A stretch of DNA of 64,000 nt from Lagopus muta (Eukaryota; Chordata; Aves; Galliformes; Phasianidae). The DNA is taken from positions 23,163,001 to 23,227,000 of the forward strand of contig NC_064437.1 of the NCBI RefSeq assembly GCF_023343835.1, in the 5' to 3' direction. The translations under genes and the position numbers were made by a program. Positions 13,201 through 26,400 of the stretch are shown in pieces; the first letter of the stretch is position 1, and each line of letters opens with the position of its first letter. Under the pieces are notes generated by a model. The model saw nothing but the letters and a program-made list of their open reading frames with translations, had not been told where the DNA came from and searched no databases.

Positions 13201-16200
13201 TTTAAAAATAAATATGTAAATTTGTTAGGCTATGGGATCTCTGTCTTTCTGAGCTGTTTTTTTGTTTTGGTTTGGTTTTGGTTTTTTATTTCCTTTCTTT
13301 TAATGGAATAGGTCATGACAGTGTTCTCTGGGAATAGATGACCCCTCTTTGGCACTGGCGATGGACTAGATTGCTATTAAGATGTCTCCCAAGTTTATCT
13401 GTTTTGTTCCATAAAATCCAAGGTTTTTTCTTAGCTAAGAAACTATGAAATATACAGAAAGCTTGCTTAGTTCTTGCATTGTTTCCAACACCCTTGTTTA
13501 AATTTTGGCCCTACGTTGTGCTCTATCCTGGAACCATTTGTGAAAAAGAAGTTTGATGCTTGTAGGTTAGTTTAAACTATTTCAGCAAGTTGGAACTCTT
13601 TTAATAGCAGCTCCTAAAAATAAATTTTAAAACAATCCAGCTACACAGTGTTGATTTTTAGCAAGTAGGATTCCACAGCTTGTTCAACATAATGTTTCTT
13701 GAAAGATCTCCTTACATTTCCTAGTTATATGTGGCCTGGTGGTGTTGCTTTCTGCCTTCGGAAATATTGCAGAGAGCACATCTTTACTCACCAGCAGATG
13801 TTTTCTAACTTGATTGTTTTTCTTTAAACCTTGTTTCTGAAATCAGTTTAAAGATTTTATGTTCTTCTGAACTTTTTCTTCGCATTCATTGAGTTTAATG
13901 TGGCTGTCACGTTAAACACATCTCCCCAGTCTGCCTAAATACTTACTTTATTCCAAGTCATCGTATTTGACAGTTCCTTGTGTTTTTGTGATTGCTTTTG
14001 TGATTTGGACCTCCATTTTAGAGGAAAGAAAGAACCAAAGTTTGTTTGTTGCATCTCTACATCAACGTACATATTTATGTACTAATTCCTGTGTTGTCAG
14101 AATTTGTGATGTACAAAGGTACCCCTCATCTTTGCAAGATTCTTCATGGTTCAGAGTGGGCTTTTAATTGCTCAGTCTTTATTCATTGAGATGAATTACT
14201 TTTTGGATGTGATTTATTTTTGTTTCCTAAATGAAAGGAATTAGAATTTGCTGGTATCACTACTTAATGGTATCAAGATGTAGTTTTTCTCCCTAGTCTG
14301 GTCTGAAATAAATGCTTTACTGATGCGTGTATAAATTTGTTCCTTGTGTAGGTGAATCATTGCACGTGCTGAGGATGAATCAACAATATTAATAGGCAGA
14401 ACTCTTTGTTCAGCTTATCCTTTAACTTGCTTGAAGCTTATCCTTCATTACACTGCATGACTAAAGTAGAACTAGAACCAGACCTTTTGACAGGGAACCC
14501 AATACAGAGAGGGAGAAGCTGGCATCCCTAGCAGCATTGGTAGTTCACTGTAGGTCCTCAGAAGTCAAACTGCAGGAATGGCATACTGGCCAGGGGTCTC
14601 TGTTTTATCACAGTTGCTTTTCAGTTGGCTTGCTGTGGCTTGTTCTGACGGTGTTGCTGAATTTCAGGGTTACAGCCAAGTTAAATGAGTGGTTGGAAGC
14701 TTCCAGCCTTGCTAGGGATGGCACAGGGCTCTCTATGTTCAGTTACAGGGCTAAATGGAGTGTTTCTTTCATTTTTGTTTTGATTTTATGTTTTTAATTA
14801 TGTCCCTAAATTAAGTCAAGCATGAAAGCTGCTAAATACCAGTATGACATACCATTGAGAGCAGACTGGATCTAAACCACATGCTTCTAAGTCAGCGCTG
14901 AGGCTCACTGTCTGCAGCGGGCATGGGTTGCATTAAACTGGGATCTTTACCTGTTTGTATCGAGGACTCTGTTCCATGTAGTCAAAACTTGAACGTCATA
15001 GGAAACGAGGCCTTGACACCCTATTCTCAAATTGCCATTTCTGCTGTTTTGACAGGTCGCCTGTGTGAGGAGAACGTGGATGACTGTGTTTCAGAGTCAG
15101 GAGGACCCCGCTGCTTTAATGGAGGACAGTGCATTGACCAGATTGGGGGTTATAGCTGTCTTTGTCTCCCAGGCTTTGCAGGCGAGCGGTGCGAGGGGGA
15201 TATCAATGAATGCCTCTCTAATCCTTGTAACCCTCGTGGAAGTCTGGATTGCATTCAGCTGATAAATGATTACACATGTGTCTGTCGTAGTGCTTTTACT
15301 GGTGAGTATTCATGAACATGCTTCCAATTTCAGAGTGGTATCTTGAAAAATGGTGTTAGTCACTTCCCTCTACAATATTTGATTGTTCCTCTGTGCTGTC
15401 TCAGTTCTGAAAACACTTTTTTTTTAAGGGGAAAAAAATCTAAGATGTTGGACTTCCAGAAGTGTCTCAGACAAAAGAATCTCCTGAGACTCCTGACTGC
15501 CAATTTTTTTTTCCAGATACTTTTCTCCACTTCATATTTTCACATTTCTGTTATTGAAATTGTAATTGTCTGTGTGTCAGCTTCACTTTTGCAAAGCAGC
15601 ATATGAATTTTCTCTGTAAGTCAGTGTTATAATATCCATAATTAGCTTTTGGCCTCCTTTTGTAACCCTCCCTCCCTCAATTCCTTATGTTGGAGATGTG
15701 GTCTGGATGGGATACTCTATGCATGACAATCTGTACATTCCTAGCTTATTTATGTGATCCTTTCACAATCCAAATTTGAATCACAGCTTTGCAAAAAAAA
15801 AAAAATCACGCCACACAATCTTGTGTCTAGCTCTGTCTAGTCCTCTTCTTTGTCAGTATTACTGCTGTTCTGCTTTCTGCCTCCTGCTGGGCGTAAGTTA
15901 AAGCTAATAGTCTCCAGATGTGTCTTAACTTTCAGCTTTCCAGACTGCATGTCAGTTTAATTCTCATGTATGCAGTTTTCCTCCATTAAAACCTTTCACT
16001 TTCCCTGCTTACCAGTGACCCTCTCTGCATGCTTTACCAATAGTTCTTACTTGTTTTCTTAAAAGTTAAAGATTTTGAGATTTTTCCACTAAAGAAACAA
16101 CAAGAGTGTGCACTTAAAGAGCTCATGTGATGGTTTTTGGATGCACTGCCTAGACTGCCAGAAGTAGTTCCTAAAAGGACACTGTTGCAGGACGTTAGCT

Positions 16201-17432
16201 TAACAGACAGACTTAAATACAACCCCTTCTTCATAAATTGTGCCTCACATTGCTTCTGGCTCTCGTGGAAGGGTTGTTGGAACTTGCAGCATGGGGAGTG
16301 CAGACCTGCACTTCCTTAGGGGGCAGAGGCAGAGCTGCTGTGTCTCAGACGTGAAATCTGTCTGGAAATGTTAGGCACAGAGGGGGAGCATGTCTCTTCC
16401 TCTAGCTGTTAGTCTCCTGCACATTCCACATTGACCCTTCTGCCTAGGAGGAGATGGAGGTGGCTTTGCTGTGGTTTCTGACTAATAGGATGCCAGGTCT
16501 CTGTGGGCCATCCTGCCCTGTCTGCTTCTGTCTGTGAACAGTCAGTTTTGGCTGCACATGTGGGGAGACTTCTATTAATATTTTCCTGGGAGGTCTAAGT
16601 CATGTTCAGGTCATCCTTGTCTTTTCTCAGTGCTGAAGCCTGAGTTTTCCTCTGGATGCTGCTGTAAACTCCAGTCCATGCAGCCAGGGCCTCTCCAGCC
16701 AGCTGATGAGCAAAGGGAGGCTCTGCCTGCTCACCCTGTTCACTGGTACTGCATCTGGTCCTAAGACATAGTTTTCTCCCAGCAAATCAGATGCAATATG
16801 TAAGATGACCTAATAGGTGTTCAGGATTCCTTGCTGTGGCCAGTTTGGTACCTGTGTTACTTCCAGCAGTGATTGGTGCTGAAGGCATTCTGCGCAGTCA
16901 TTTGTCCTTGCAAGATGCTGGGAGTTGTTCACTCAGAGAATGATTTCCCTTTGGATTCATTAAGCATTTCCCTAGAAGTAAAGAGATCTCAGGGAATTCA
17001 CAACATCTTCAGCCTCTGTGCTTGGATGATTTAAGGGTGACAGCAGCAAACTGTCTTTGCACTGTGTCACGTGTTCTTAAGAAGGCAGATGAGATGGGCT
17101 GGCTCCAGATAACCCTTTGGATTTCGGGGGTTGTGCTTTCTCCAGCTGCTACTTAAGGAGCATATGTTATCTGAAGAGACATGCTTTACGTTTTCCAAGA
17201 GGGAAGCTTCGTTGGAGTCTTTGACTTGTTGGCTGTTAATGCATATTTTGCTTGGTGATGGTTTTAAGATGTGCACACGTGCATTTCTCTGATCATTTCT
17301 GTGTGTGTCTGCATCACAGGTCGTCACTGTGAGAGTGTCATAGATGTGTGTCCCAGGAAGCCCTGTCAGAATGGAGGTACCTGTGCTGTTGCCAGCAATA
17401 TGCCAGATGGGTTCATCTGCCAGTGTCCTCCG
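1253..17432 (+). CDS. NOTCH2: NOTCH2 EGF-repeat exons (EGF19/20 to EGF34)
   Basis: Ten exons encode calcium-binding-type EGF modules, each with six cysteines and often a DxDEC or DINEC start. Numbering follows my count on human NOTCH2. 1253-1398 ends EGF19 and covers most of EGF20; 2560-2679 is EGF22; 2790-2942 is EGF23; 5615-5843 holds EGF24-25; 7865-8066 holds EGF26-27; 10766-10919 is EGF28 and the start of 29; 11920-12104 continues 29-30; 12920-13052 ends 30 and holds 31; 15056-15301 is EGF32-33; 17320-17432 is EGF34. These repeats form the extended extracellular stalk, and EGF24-29 correspond to the Abruptex region. Splice phases agree across all junctions, including the junction that omits EGF21. 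Confidence 0.95.
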
Positions 17433-20400
17433 GTAAGTGCTGTGTCCTGAAACAGAATCACCTGCCTCAACTGTGGAGTCCTATGGCTACAGTCACATGA
17501 GCTTCACTAGGCCAGTGTTGGTTGAAGTTGTTCTCTTTAGTACTAGAAATTGTGTCCTCAGACAGACTGTACACATGTCCTTCGGTTTGTCTACTGGAAT
17601 CCAAAGGTACCATAAGAAAATGACTGTTGAGAATGAGATTGCGTGCGACACTTTGCCTCCACCCCTGAGAACGCTGAAGAATAAGTACTGAGCCTGACCA
17701 TTTTCCTGTTTTCCCCCTAGGGTTATTCCGGGGCAAAATGTGAGTTCAGCAGCCACAGTACTTGCGGGCAAGTAAAATGCAAGAAGGGTGAGCAGTGCAT
17801 CCAGACATCTTCTGGTCCGCGATGCTACTGCCCAAGGCTGGCTGTGGGAGAGGAATGCCAGACCAATGCAGGCTGTGCCAGTGCCCCCTGCCAGAATGGT
17901 GGGAGCTGCCACCCTCGTTCTCAGCCTCCTTACTATTATTGTCAGTGCCCTGATCACACCCAAGGCAGCCAGTGTGAACAGCTGATACATCCCAGCCAAG
18001 AGCCTCTGGGGTGTTTGGATTCCCAGTGTGCAGAAAAAGCGAGAGATGGCTATTGTGATGAGGACTGTAACACTCACGCCTGCCAGTGGGATGGAGGTGA
18101 CTGTTCCCTCACAATGGAGGATCCTTGGGCCAACTGCTCCTCTTCGTTTCGCTGCTGGATGCTTTTCAATGGACAGTGTGACGAGTTCTGCAACACACCT
18201 GAGTGCTTGTTTGACAACTTTGAATGTCAGCAGAACGGCAGAATGTGCAAGTAAGGCTTGATCCTGAGGATGGTTTCTTTGTGTCACTAATGTATCTTCT
18301 GCTGGTGCTTTCAACAGCGGGTGCACTTCACGCCTGCTGCCTCAGCCTCCTCCTGCTTGATGAATGTGTTGTGCTTTCTGTGGAAATGTAAATAGCAGGT
18401 ATTTCATTTTGTGCAGGATTTTACTAGTTTTGCTTCCTGTCCTGAACCCTTCTCATACCTGCAATGTCTGTATTTTTGCCCTAGCTGTTTGCTGCCTCTG
18501 AATGTGTTTTCCTGCTCGTTTGTCACGCTGCTTCTTTCTCTTCAGTTAATCACAATAAATGCTTCAGTAGGTGATGTTCCCTTGAGGAAGCAGGAGCTGA
18601 TGTAGCTTTTTTGTGATAAACAGAATAAGCTGTTTTCTTCCGCTGACATCAGAATGGAACCATCTCTTTCTGGGATGTTCTGTTTTATACTTCCTCCCTG
18701 CCACCCATATGCTGGAGTTACATCTTTTCTCTGTATCCCGAGCTCAACTGCTATTTTACCTCAACCACTGATGACCACAAATAGATGTAAAGCGTAAGCT
18801 CTAGACTGTTGGTGTATTATACAGAATGTGGATGCCCTGTATGCTGTCTGTAACCCTCTTGCTGTTCTAGGTATGACAAGTACTGTGCTGATCACTATGC
18901 AGACGGCCGCTGTGACCAGGGCTGTAATAGCGAGGAGTGTGGCTGGGACGGTCTTGACTGTGCTGGTGACAAAGCTGAGAAGCTGGCAGAGGGGACCCTA
19001 ATAATTGTGGTCTTGATGCGCCCTGATGAGCTGCTGCGTGACGTTCGCAGCTTCTTGCGTACGTTGGGAACTCTCCTTCACACCAATCTGAGAATTAAGC
19101 TGGACTCCCAGGGAAATCCCATGGTATTCCCATACTATGGAGAGAAATCGGCAGCACGGAGTCGGAGATCCCTTGTGGTTGTTCGCAAGCACAGAGAACT
19201 AGAGCAAGAGGTCATTGGGTGAGTGGAAGCCTTCGTGTTCTTTTGGCCTTGTTATGCTGGTAGCTCTTGCTTGTTGGTGTCCTGGGGCATTCTAGACCAT
19301 GTGGGGCTGCTGACCAATGTTAAGTTGTTGCAGCTGCCAAATTCAGTGCTTAGAGTGGAAAGGTTAACTTAAAAAACCACAGATTAATCCAGTGCTTTGA
19401 TAAGAAGAGTCTCTTTTCCTAACTTCTCTTACTGTGTTTCTGCAGCACGAGGGTGTTCCTGGAGATTGACAACCGTCAGTGTGCAGAGGATTCAGAACAA
19501 TGCTTTCACAACACAGAAGCTGCTGCAGCCCTCTTAGCAGCTCAGGCAATCAAGGGCATGTTGCCTTATCCTTTTGTGTCTGTCCAAAGTAAGTAATTGC
19601 AGGGGAATAATGGCTTGTGCAAGAAACTCGAGCTTGCAGAATGTGTGCTCGGATTATTGATCATCATCATAACATATCTCACTGTTAAGGCCTCAGTTAC
19701 AGAAGGCTGTGTGTGCAGTATGCTTATTCCTCTCTAAGGGAGGCATCTTCCCCTTAGTAAAGCAGAGCACGTAAAATTAAATTTGAGATCGTTGCCTCAA
19801 CTTGTAAAATCTCACTGTGCTTCAATTGGAACTTCCAGGCGAACCCTTGTTACCACCAAAGACCCAGTTGCTCTACCTACTTGCTGTGGCAGCTTTGATC
19901 ATCCTCTTGATCCTTCTCTTGGGTGTGATGATGGCAAAACGTAAGCGCAAACATGGTTCACTGTGGCTCCCAGAGGGCTTTATTCTGCGCAGGGATCCCA
20001 GTAATCACAAGCGCAGGGAGCCAGTTGGAGAAGATGCAGTTGGACTCAAGTAAGTTTGTATTTAGGCTACTGACCTACTGCTTTGAAGAACACCGTGTAT
20101 AAATCTTTCATTAAAGGCACTTAGCATAGGGAAAGCGACCTTTAAGCTAAGACTTCTTAGGCTCTTTCTCTGAATTGAGTACAGCCTTTTTGGACAGAAA
20201 AACTTTAAATAACTGTAACCTAATCTGGTTAAGTTTGGTTTTCTGATGCGGTGTAGTTTAGTGGTTAGGTATGGTAGTTGCATTATTTTCTCCTATATTA
20301 GGTGTTATGTTTTTAAGTTGATAGGTGTCAACTAATTTCTAACATATGTAGCTCAATTTATTAAACACATGACTCAGGAATAATGGAAAGTTTCAGAAGA

Positions 20401-23400
20401 AGAATCACGTTTATTAAGTTTAGACTTTCCATTGAGTTAACCAAGCTTACAGTTGTAAATGCATAGCTCACTGTGTAGCTCACACAGTTCTGGGAGAAGA
20501 TTTATGCTCAATCTGATTTATGCTCTCTGTGTGGCCTGGGAAGTCAGCACGTCCAGCCAAGCCTGACTGTGTGACACTTGAGATTGTTTGCTAGTCATGG
20601 GAGCGTCAGGGCTCAGTCCTCCAATGTCATGGTTGATAATTTGCAGTTGGAAATTACAGAACCTCAGTGCTGGATTTGTTTAGGTGAACACCTCTAATCC
20701 ATATGGTGCCTGTTGTGCAGCAGCTGGTTCATGCTTGTTTCACCTGAGACCGTAGTTGTTCCGTTCTAATTTTGTGGCCCTCCATTTGCAAGCTGCCACA
20801 TTTGCAAACATCCCATTTATTTGTTGTCTCTCGGTTTAGTATGGGTAGTAGTAGTAGTAAGACCTGGCCAGCCCACAAAATGATGTATTCTTGTTACTTA
20901 GAAATCTATCAGTCCAGATACCAGAGGGTAACATGGCAGATTCTGGACCAACTGAACACTGGGCAGGTGATGGTGGACCTCAGCCAAAGAGAGTAAAGGT
21001 AAGTTGCTCCAATACTTAAATATTGCCTGCTTATCCCTCAGACCATTTTTGGCTAATGAGGAAAACAGTTGCAGTAATATCCAGGTTAATTCAGAGGTGT
21101 GTAACGTACAGCTAATCATATCTGAGGGGCAAAACCTCAGGTGAATGCAGTCACCACAGGCATGTAGAGAAACCAGGTAACTTCTGTACCAGTGTCTCCT
21201 CGCTCAAACCCTGCTGCACCAAAGGGAAGAGTGGGTTAATGGTTATGTAACGTTTTGCAGTAGAGACCCGACAACATAAAGTTGGACTGTGAAAGTTAGA
21301 AATACCAAGCTGGTGTAAATGGACACATTTATTAGCTTAAAAAAAGAAAATCATAGAACAGCTTGGGATGGAAGAAACCTATGAAGATTGCCTGGTCCAC
21401 CCCTCTGCCATCAGCAGACATCTTTCACTAGATCTAGAGAACTTTAGACATTAACAGCTTGATAAGCACTTTGAAACAATTGCTTGTTTCCTGCTCTCAG
21501 ACTGAGGACCAGGCCTTGCTCCCTGAAGCTGACGAGCAGATAGATCAGCGCCAGTGGACACAGCAGCACTTGGAAGCAGCAGATGTCTGTGGAAGCACAT
21601 CACTAGCCCTTACACCACCTCAAGCAGATCAAGAAGTAGATGTTCTGGATGTCAATGTCAGAGGACCAGGTCAGTACTCTTGAGCATCTCGGGTGTTCTG
21701 CAGGTCAGCCACCAGCCCTCTCTTGTTTCCAATGGCTGAGACTGCTAACGTGGGCTATACAGGGACATCAGTAGAACTCTTATGGTACTCGAGAAAAGCT
21801 CACGTATGTTCCAGAAAAGAAAGCTGGGGAGGTTTGTGGATTGTGGTCTGCAGCATATGGAATATTGTGTAAAGAGGAGAAAAGAGAGTTCATGTAAGCA
21901 GCAGTGGGAGCTGAATGAAGTTGTCTATGATCCCCTTTACAACAGTGCTTGCCTAAAAGTTGTCAGAATGCGTGAATTTTGGAATCCATAGTTCTGCTGG
22001 AAGTAACCCCCTACTTCTCTAGCTGGATCACTGCAGGGTCTTACGGCAGACTTTGCTGAAGATGAGCTTAGCAGGGTTTATACCTGAGTTGTTTGTTTTC
22101 TGGTGTGGATGCAAGGGTGGCCTTTTCCTGAATAAGATGACTTCTGGCAGAGCAGTGTGCCCTGGTGAGCAGTGTGTGAGTAATCTGTGCTGGAACAGAG
22201 AGCAGCAATGCAGCAAGCTTCACGATGAGTTCTTTTTAATTCATTGATTCATATCTTCAACTGGGTTGAAGGGTTCAATGAGTTGTTGATAGCATAGCAC
22301 AACTCCAAGCTTAGAAAGCAACTTCTCCTTAAAACTCCTGCATACGTGCTCTTTTTCTCAGTGTCAGAAGTCTAGGTGCAGTAAGAACATTCAACTGCTG
22401 CTTATGATTGTGGCACTAAGCTGTGTAAGGAACTGGGTGGCTCATCTATAATCAATTCCTGTGTTTCTGAGGGGAGTTTACCAAGAATATTATCCTGATT
22501 AGAAGGAGCTGCAAACATAGTTCTTATTCATTTGCTGAGAGTTTGTTCTCATAATCTTGCTACACTTAATTTTTATTGCATTTTGTGGGAACGTTTCCAT
22601 GCAATTTATCAATTCTCATTCCCTTTCCATTGACCCATTAGCACTCATAAATGTAAAACACGGGGAAAAAGAGATTCCTTGTGTGAGGAGTGTGAGAACG
22701 TGAGCCATCTGTTTCTGCCAAGTCTAGGCTTTTTTTTCCCCCCATAAAGAAGCTTTTAGCTGTGTGGCTGGGATAAAAACGTTCCAAGTGCAGGAGATGG
22801 TGTTGTTAAGTCTTCAGCTTATTTTCACATCCACTCCAAGTTTTGTCCAGCAAAAGCAGTGGAATAATATGGCCTGTGAGTTGTTTTCCTGTCATTCATA
22901 TGCTGTGGGACATGAAGCAAGCTGCTGTAAGCCATGCCCGTCTGCAGTACAAGACACCTCTGTCTCAAGCAGAAGTCTCCCAGAGATTGGAGCTCCTGTT
23001 CTCATTAATTCTTCACTAATGCCTCTGATTGCAAAGGATGTTGAGCCTGACCAGCTCAAATGCAGGTGTTTGGGCTGTAGCCATCTGAAGGTAGGTGAGC
23101 TGGATCCTGGCCACAGGTCCAGGTGCAGGTAATAAGAGCAGTAGAGAGAGGGAGAGGCAAGTCAAAATGCCTTGGATCCCTGCCTGTGAATCCAGGTCTC
23201 TTGAGGGTGGGGGATCTGAGAAGTCCCATCTCCAACAGACTTTACCAGTGGGTTCTATACGTCCCTGCTTTCAGTGTATTGTTTTAGTACAGAGTCCTGT
23301 GTATCTGGTGAAATTCTGTGCTTCACCATCTCTCTAAGTTTTAGGTTTACTCAGGGCCTGTCTTCTTGAAAGGAAGCAAACCAGAGGATTTTTCTTTTTT

Positions 23401-26400
23401 TTTTGTTTCAGTAAAATACTGCTTTCACCTTTGTCTCCTCATGCTGTTCTTTCTGTGTCCCCCAGAGTGGTAGGACATTCTTTTCAGTGGAGTTATTGTC
23501 AGTGTATAACCAGGGTAATGCAATTATTGGCATAAGTAGTACCACCATCTATAATTAAAACCTATTAACAGTTCCTGTTATATGGCCCTCTTATTCAGTA
23601 GCTAAAACTTCAGTGGTTCAGACTGGAATTTTCCATGCTGTGTGTCTGCCTCCAGCTGGATCCTTTTGAATTCTTTTCCAACTATTTGACAGAACAAGCT
23701 TGAAGGAGGAAAAAAGACATTGTGACCATGGCTATTTCTTAATACACAACAAGTACTTAATTGTGACAATTGAACTGGATATGCTTTTTGCTAGCCTCAT
23801 AAAACTACTCGTGTGTGGCCAATTTACCAGGCCCTGAAAAGAGCTTCACGTACCTGAGAAACTCTTTGAAGGGTGGCAGCTATTTATTTTTTCTTTGAAG
23901 GATTTAGTGCACTTTGTAGTTCTGTCCTCATATACATGTTAAGTGTGATCCATCCAGGACAAACACAGTGATTGCATGAGACCTTTCCTGCAAGTGATTT
24001 TCTTAGGATTGTGGTGCTAGAGAAAAGGAAGGCTCCTTTCTGTGCTTCATCTCTTTGCTCTTTGTATCAGGGCAGTAGAAAGAAGACCACATCCTGACCT
24101 GCATACTGAGAAGTATTCATGTGGGACAAGGAAGCAGAGCCAGCAGTGGGAGGGAGGGAGGAGCACAAAGAGAGGTATAGCCTTGGGCAGCAAGCAAGAG
24201 GGGCTGCAGACACGAATGGGTCTTGGATCCGAACCCAGGCCTGTGCGTCAGCGCCTCTGTGCCTTCCAACAAACCCTGAGAAAAGGGCTTGTCGAAAGGA
24301 TGTCTGTGCTCTGATTGTCAGCCACTAGGAGGAGCGTTTGTTCTGCTGCTTAGCCTGGCTCGGGGACGTGGATCTGAGGGCTGCAGCCATGATCTCTGTG
24401 GGTGGTTGATAAAGGTCCTGGCTGTAGGAGTACAGATTGCTAGATTTTTAGGAAAGTTTTGGAACTGTCCTAAAAAAGAGTTAGGAAAGCCAGAAGTTGG
24501 GAAGTGGGGCGTTAGAGCTCTCTACTTACGTTGGGTGATCATCAACCTGTTTATCTGCACAGAATCCTAACTGTATGATCACACTGTAGTGCTTTCTGCA
24601 GGGTTCATGCAACCATTTAGCAAAGGCAGTGCACTGTAAATTGAGAGCTGTGTAAATTGGAAGCTGTTGTCTGTGTGGTCCAAAACATCCCCTGGTCATA
24701 TGTGGGATAAATCAGGCAGTTCTTCATAGGGCAGCCTGGTCTGGTGGTTGGTGACCCTGCGCGTAGCAGGGGGGTTGAAACTAGATGATCATTGTAGTCC
24801 TTTTCAATCCAGGCCATTCTATGATTGCCATGGATTTGCTAGCACAGTGTTCCACTCCTGCTGCCACCTCAGTCCCTTTTACTTTCTAGGTGCCCAGGAT
24901 GTATGCGTGGCAAGGCAGTGAAATCCATAAGCAAATATTAGCATTTATTCTTGGAATCTTCAGGTTTATTTACTGCATATGTTGAAAATTACAGGTTCTC
25001 AGAAGCACCTGTGACCCTTTTTAGGTTACTGTCGAGTGGTAACACGGTCACATCTCTTCCATTGCAGATGGATGTACTCCACTTATGTTGGCATCTCTGC
25101 GTGTGGGCGGTTCCGACATCAGTGAGGATGATGAAGACGGAGAAGATTCCTCAGCAAACATAATAACAGATTTGATCTATCAAGGTGCCAACCTGCAGGC
25201 CCAAACAGACCGCACTGGGGAGATGGCCCTGCACTTAGCTGCCCGTTACTCGAGGGCAGATGCTGCAAAACGTTTGCTGGATGCCGGTGCAGATGCCAAT
25301 GCACGGGACAACATGGGACGGACCCCTCTGCATGCAGCTGTAGCTGCTGATGCCCAGGGAGTCTTTCAGGTACAGCAACTAAGGAACCCTTTTGCAGCAG
25401 CTGCTCTGAGCCCTTCTCTTTGAGCCCTTCTCTTGGGTTTCTTCTGAGTCCTTAGTTTTGCTGTGCAGCGTTACTGAAAAAAAATAATCTGTCGTCTTCT
25501 GTTGTCCAGATCTTGATCCGTAACAGAGTGACAGACTTGGATGCTCGCATGAATGATGGAACAACCCCTTTAATCCTGGCTGCAAGGCTGGCTGTGGAAG
25601 GAATGGTGGCAGAGCTCATTAATTGCCAAGCAGATGTGAATGCTGTAGATGACCACGGTAATGCAGGCGTGATGTTCTGGGCTGCTGAACATTTGTCATG
25701 GTGCAAGCTGGGAGGTGTGGGCTTCTGATGTCCCAGAGCTGGGGATGCTCAAGTTCTGTAGCTGAAAGGGACACCAGGCACTCCTGTGGACATCCTTCCA
25801 GCAGTAATAGACTGCAGGCTGCTGGAAAACGCCTTGGTTAAACAGCTCTGGAAGAGAAGCAGGAGAAATGTAGGGTTGAATGTGCTGGGATTTTCTGTAA
25901 TACAGACATGGTTATGGATAGGTTGTTGAAAAATTAAAAGTCCCATTGCATTTTGATGATGCAGGGAAACGTCACAACGTTAGGATTTCCAAAATATAAA
26001 CAGGATATGTTCACATGTGTGAACTGTACTGCTCAGTGTACTCTGTCAATCTTGGGTCTTTAAACAGTAGTTAATTGGTTTGTGTCTGAATCTGTTGGGT
26101 TTCTCTGCAGGTAAATCTGCTCTTCACTGGGCTGCTGCTGTCAACAATGTGGAAGCAACACTAGTGCTACTGAAAAATGGAGCCAACAGAGACATGCAGG
26201 ATAACAAGGTATGGTTAGGGTGTGCTTAGCATGGCTATTCTTTCAAACTCAAAGCATCTTGTTGTTGCTGGAAGTAAACTAAACTCAGATTTTCTAACCT
26301 GGTGCTCAGTGCAAAATTGGACTGTGACTCTAATTCTCCTCAAATACTGAATGTCCTGCAGAACTTTTGGTTTGGGAGAGCAGTTCTTTCTCATTTGGCT

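Noticed and set aside
17493-18326. 277-codon minus-strand frame opposite the LNR exon
   Set aside because: It is a shadow of the cysteine-rich NOTCH2 exon at 17721-18250.
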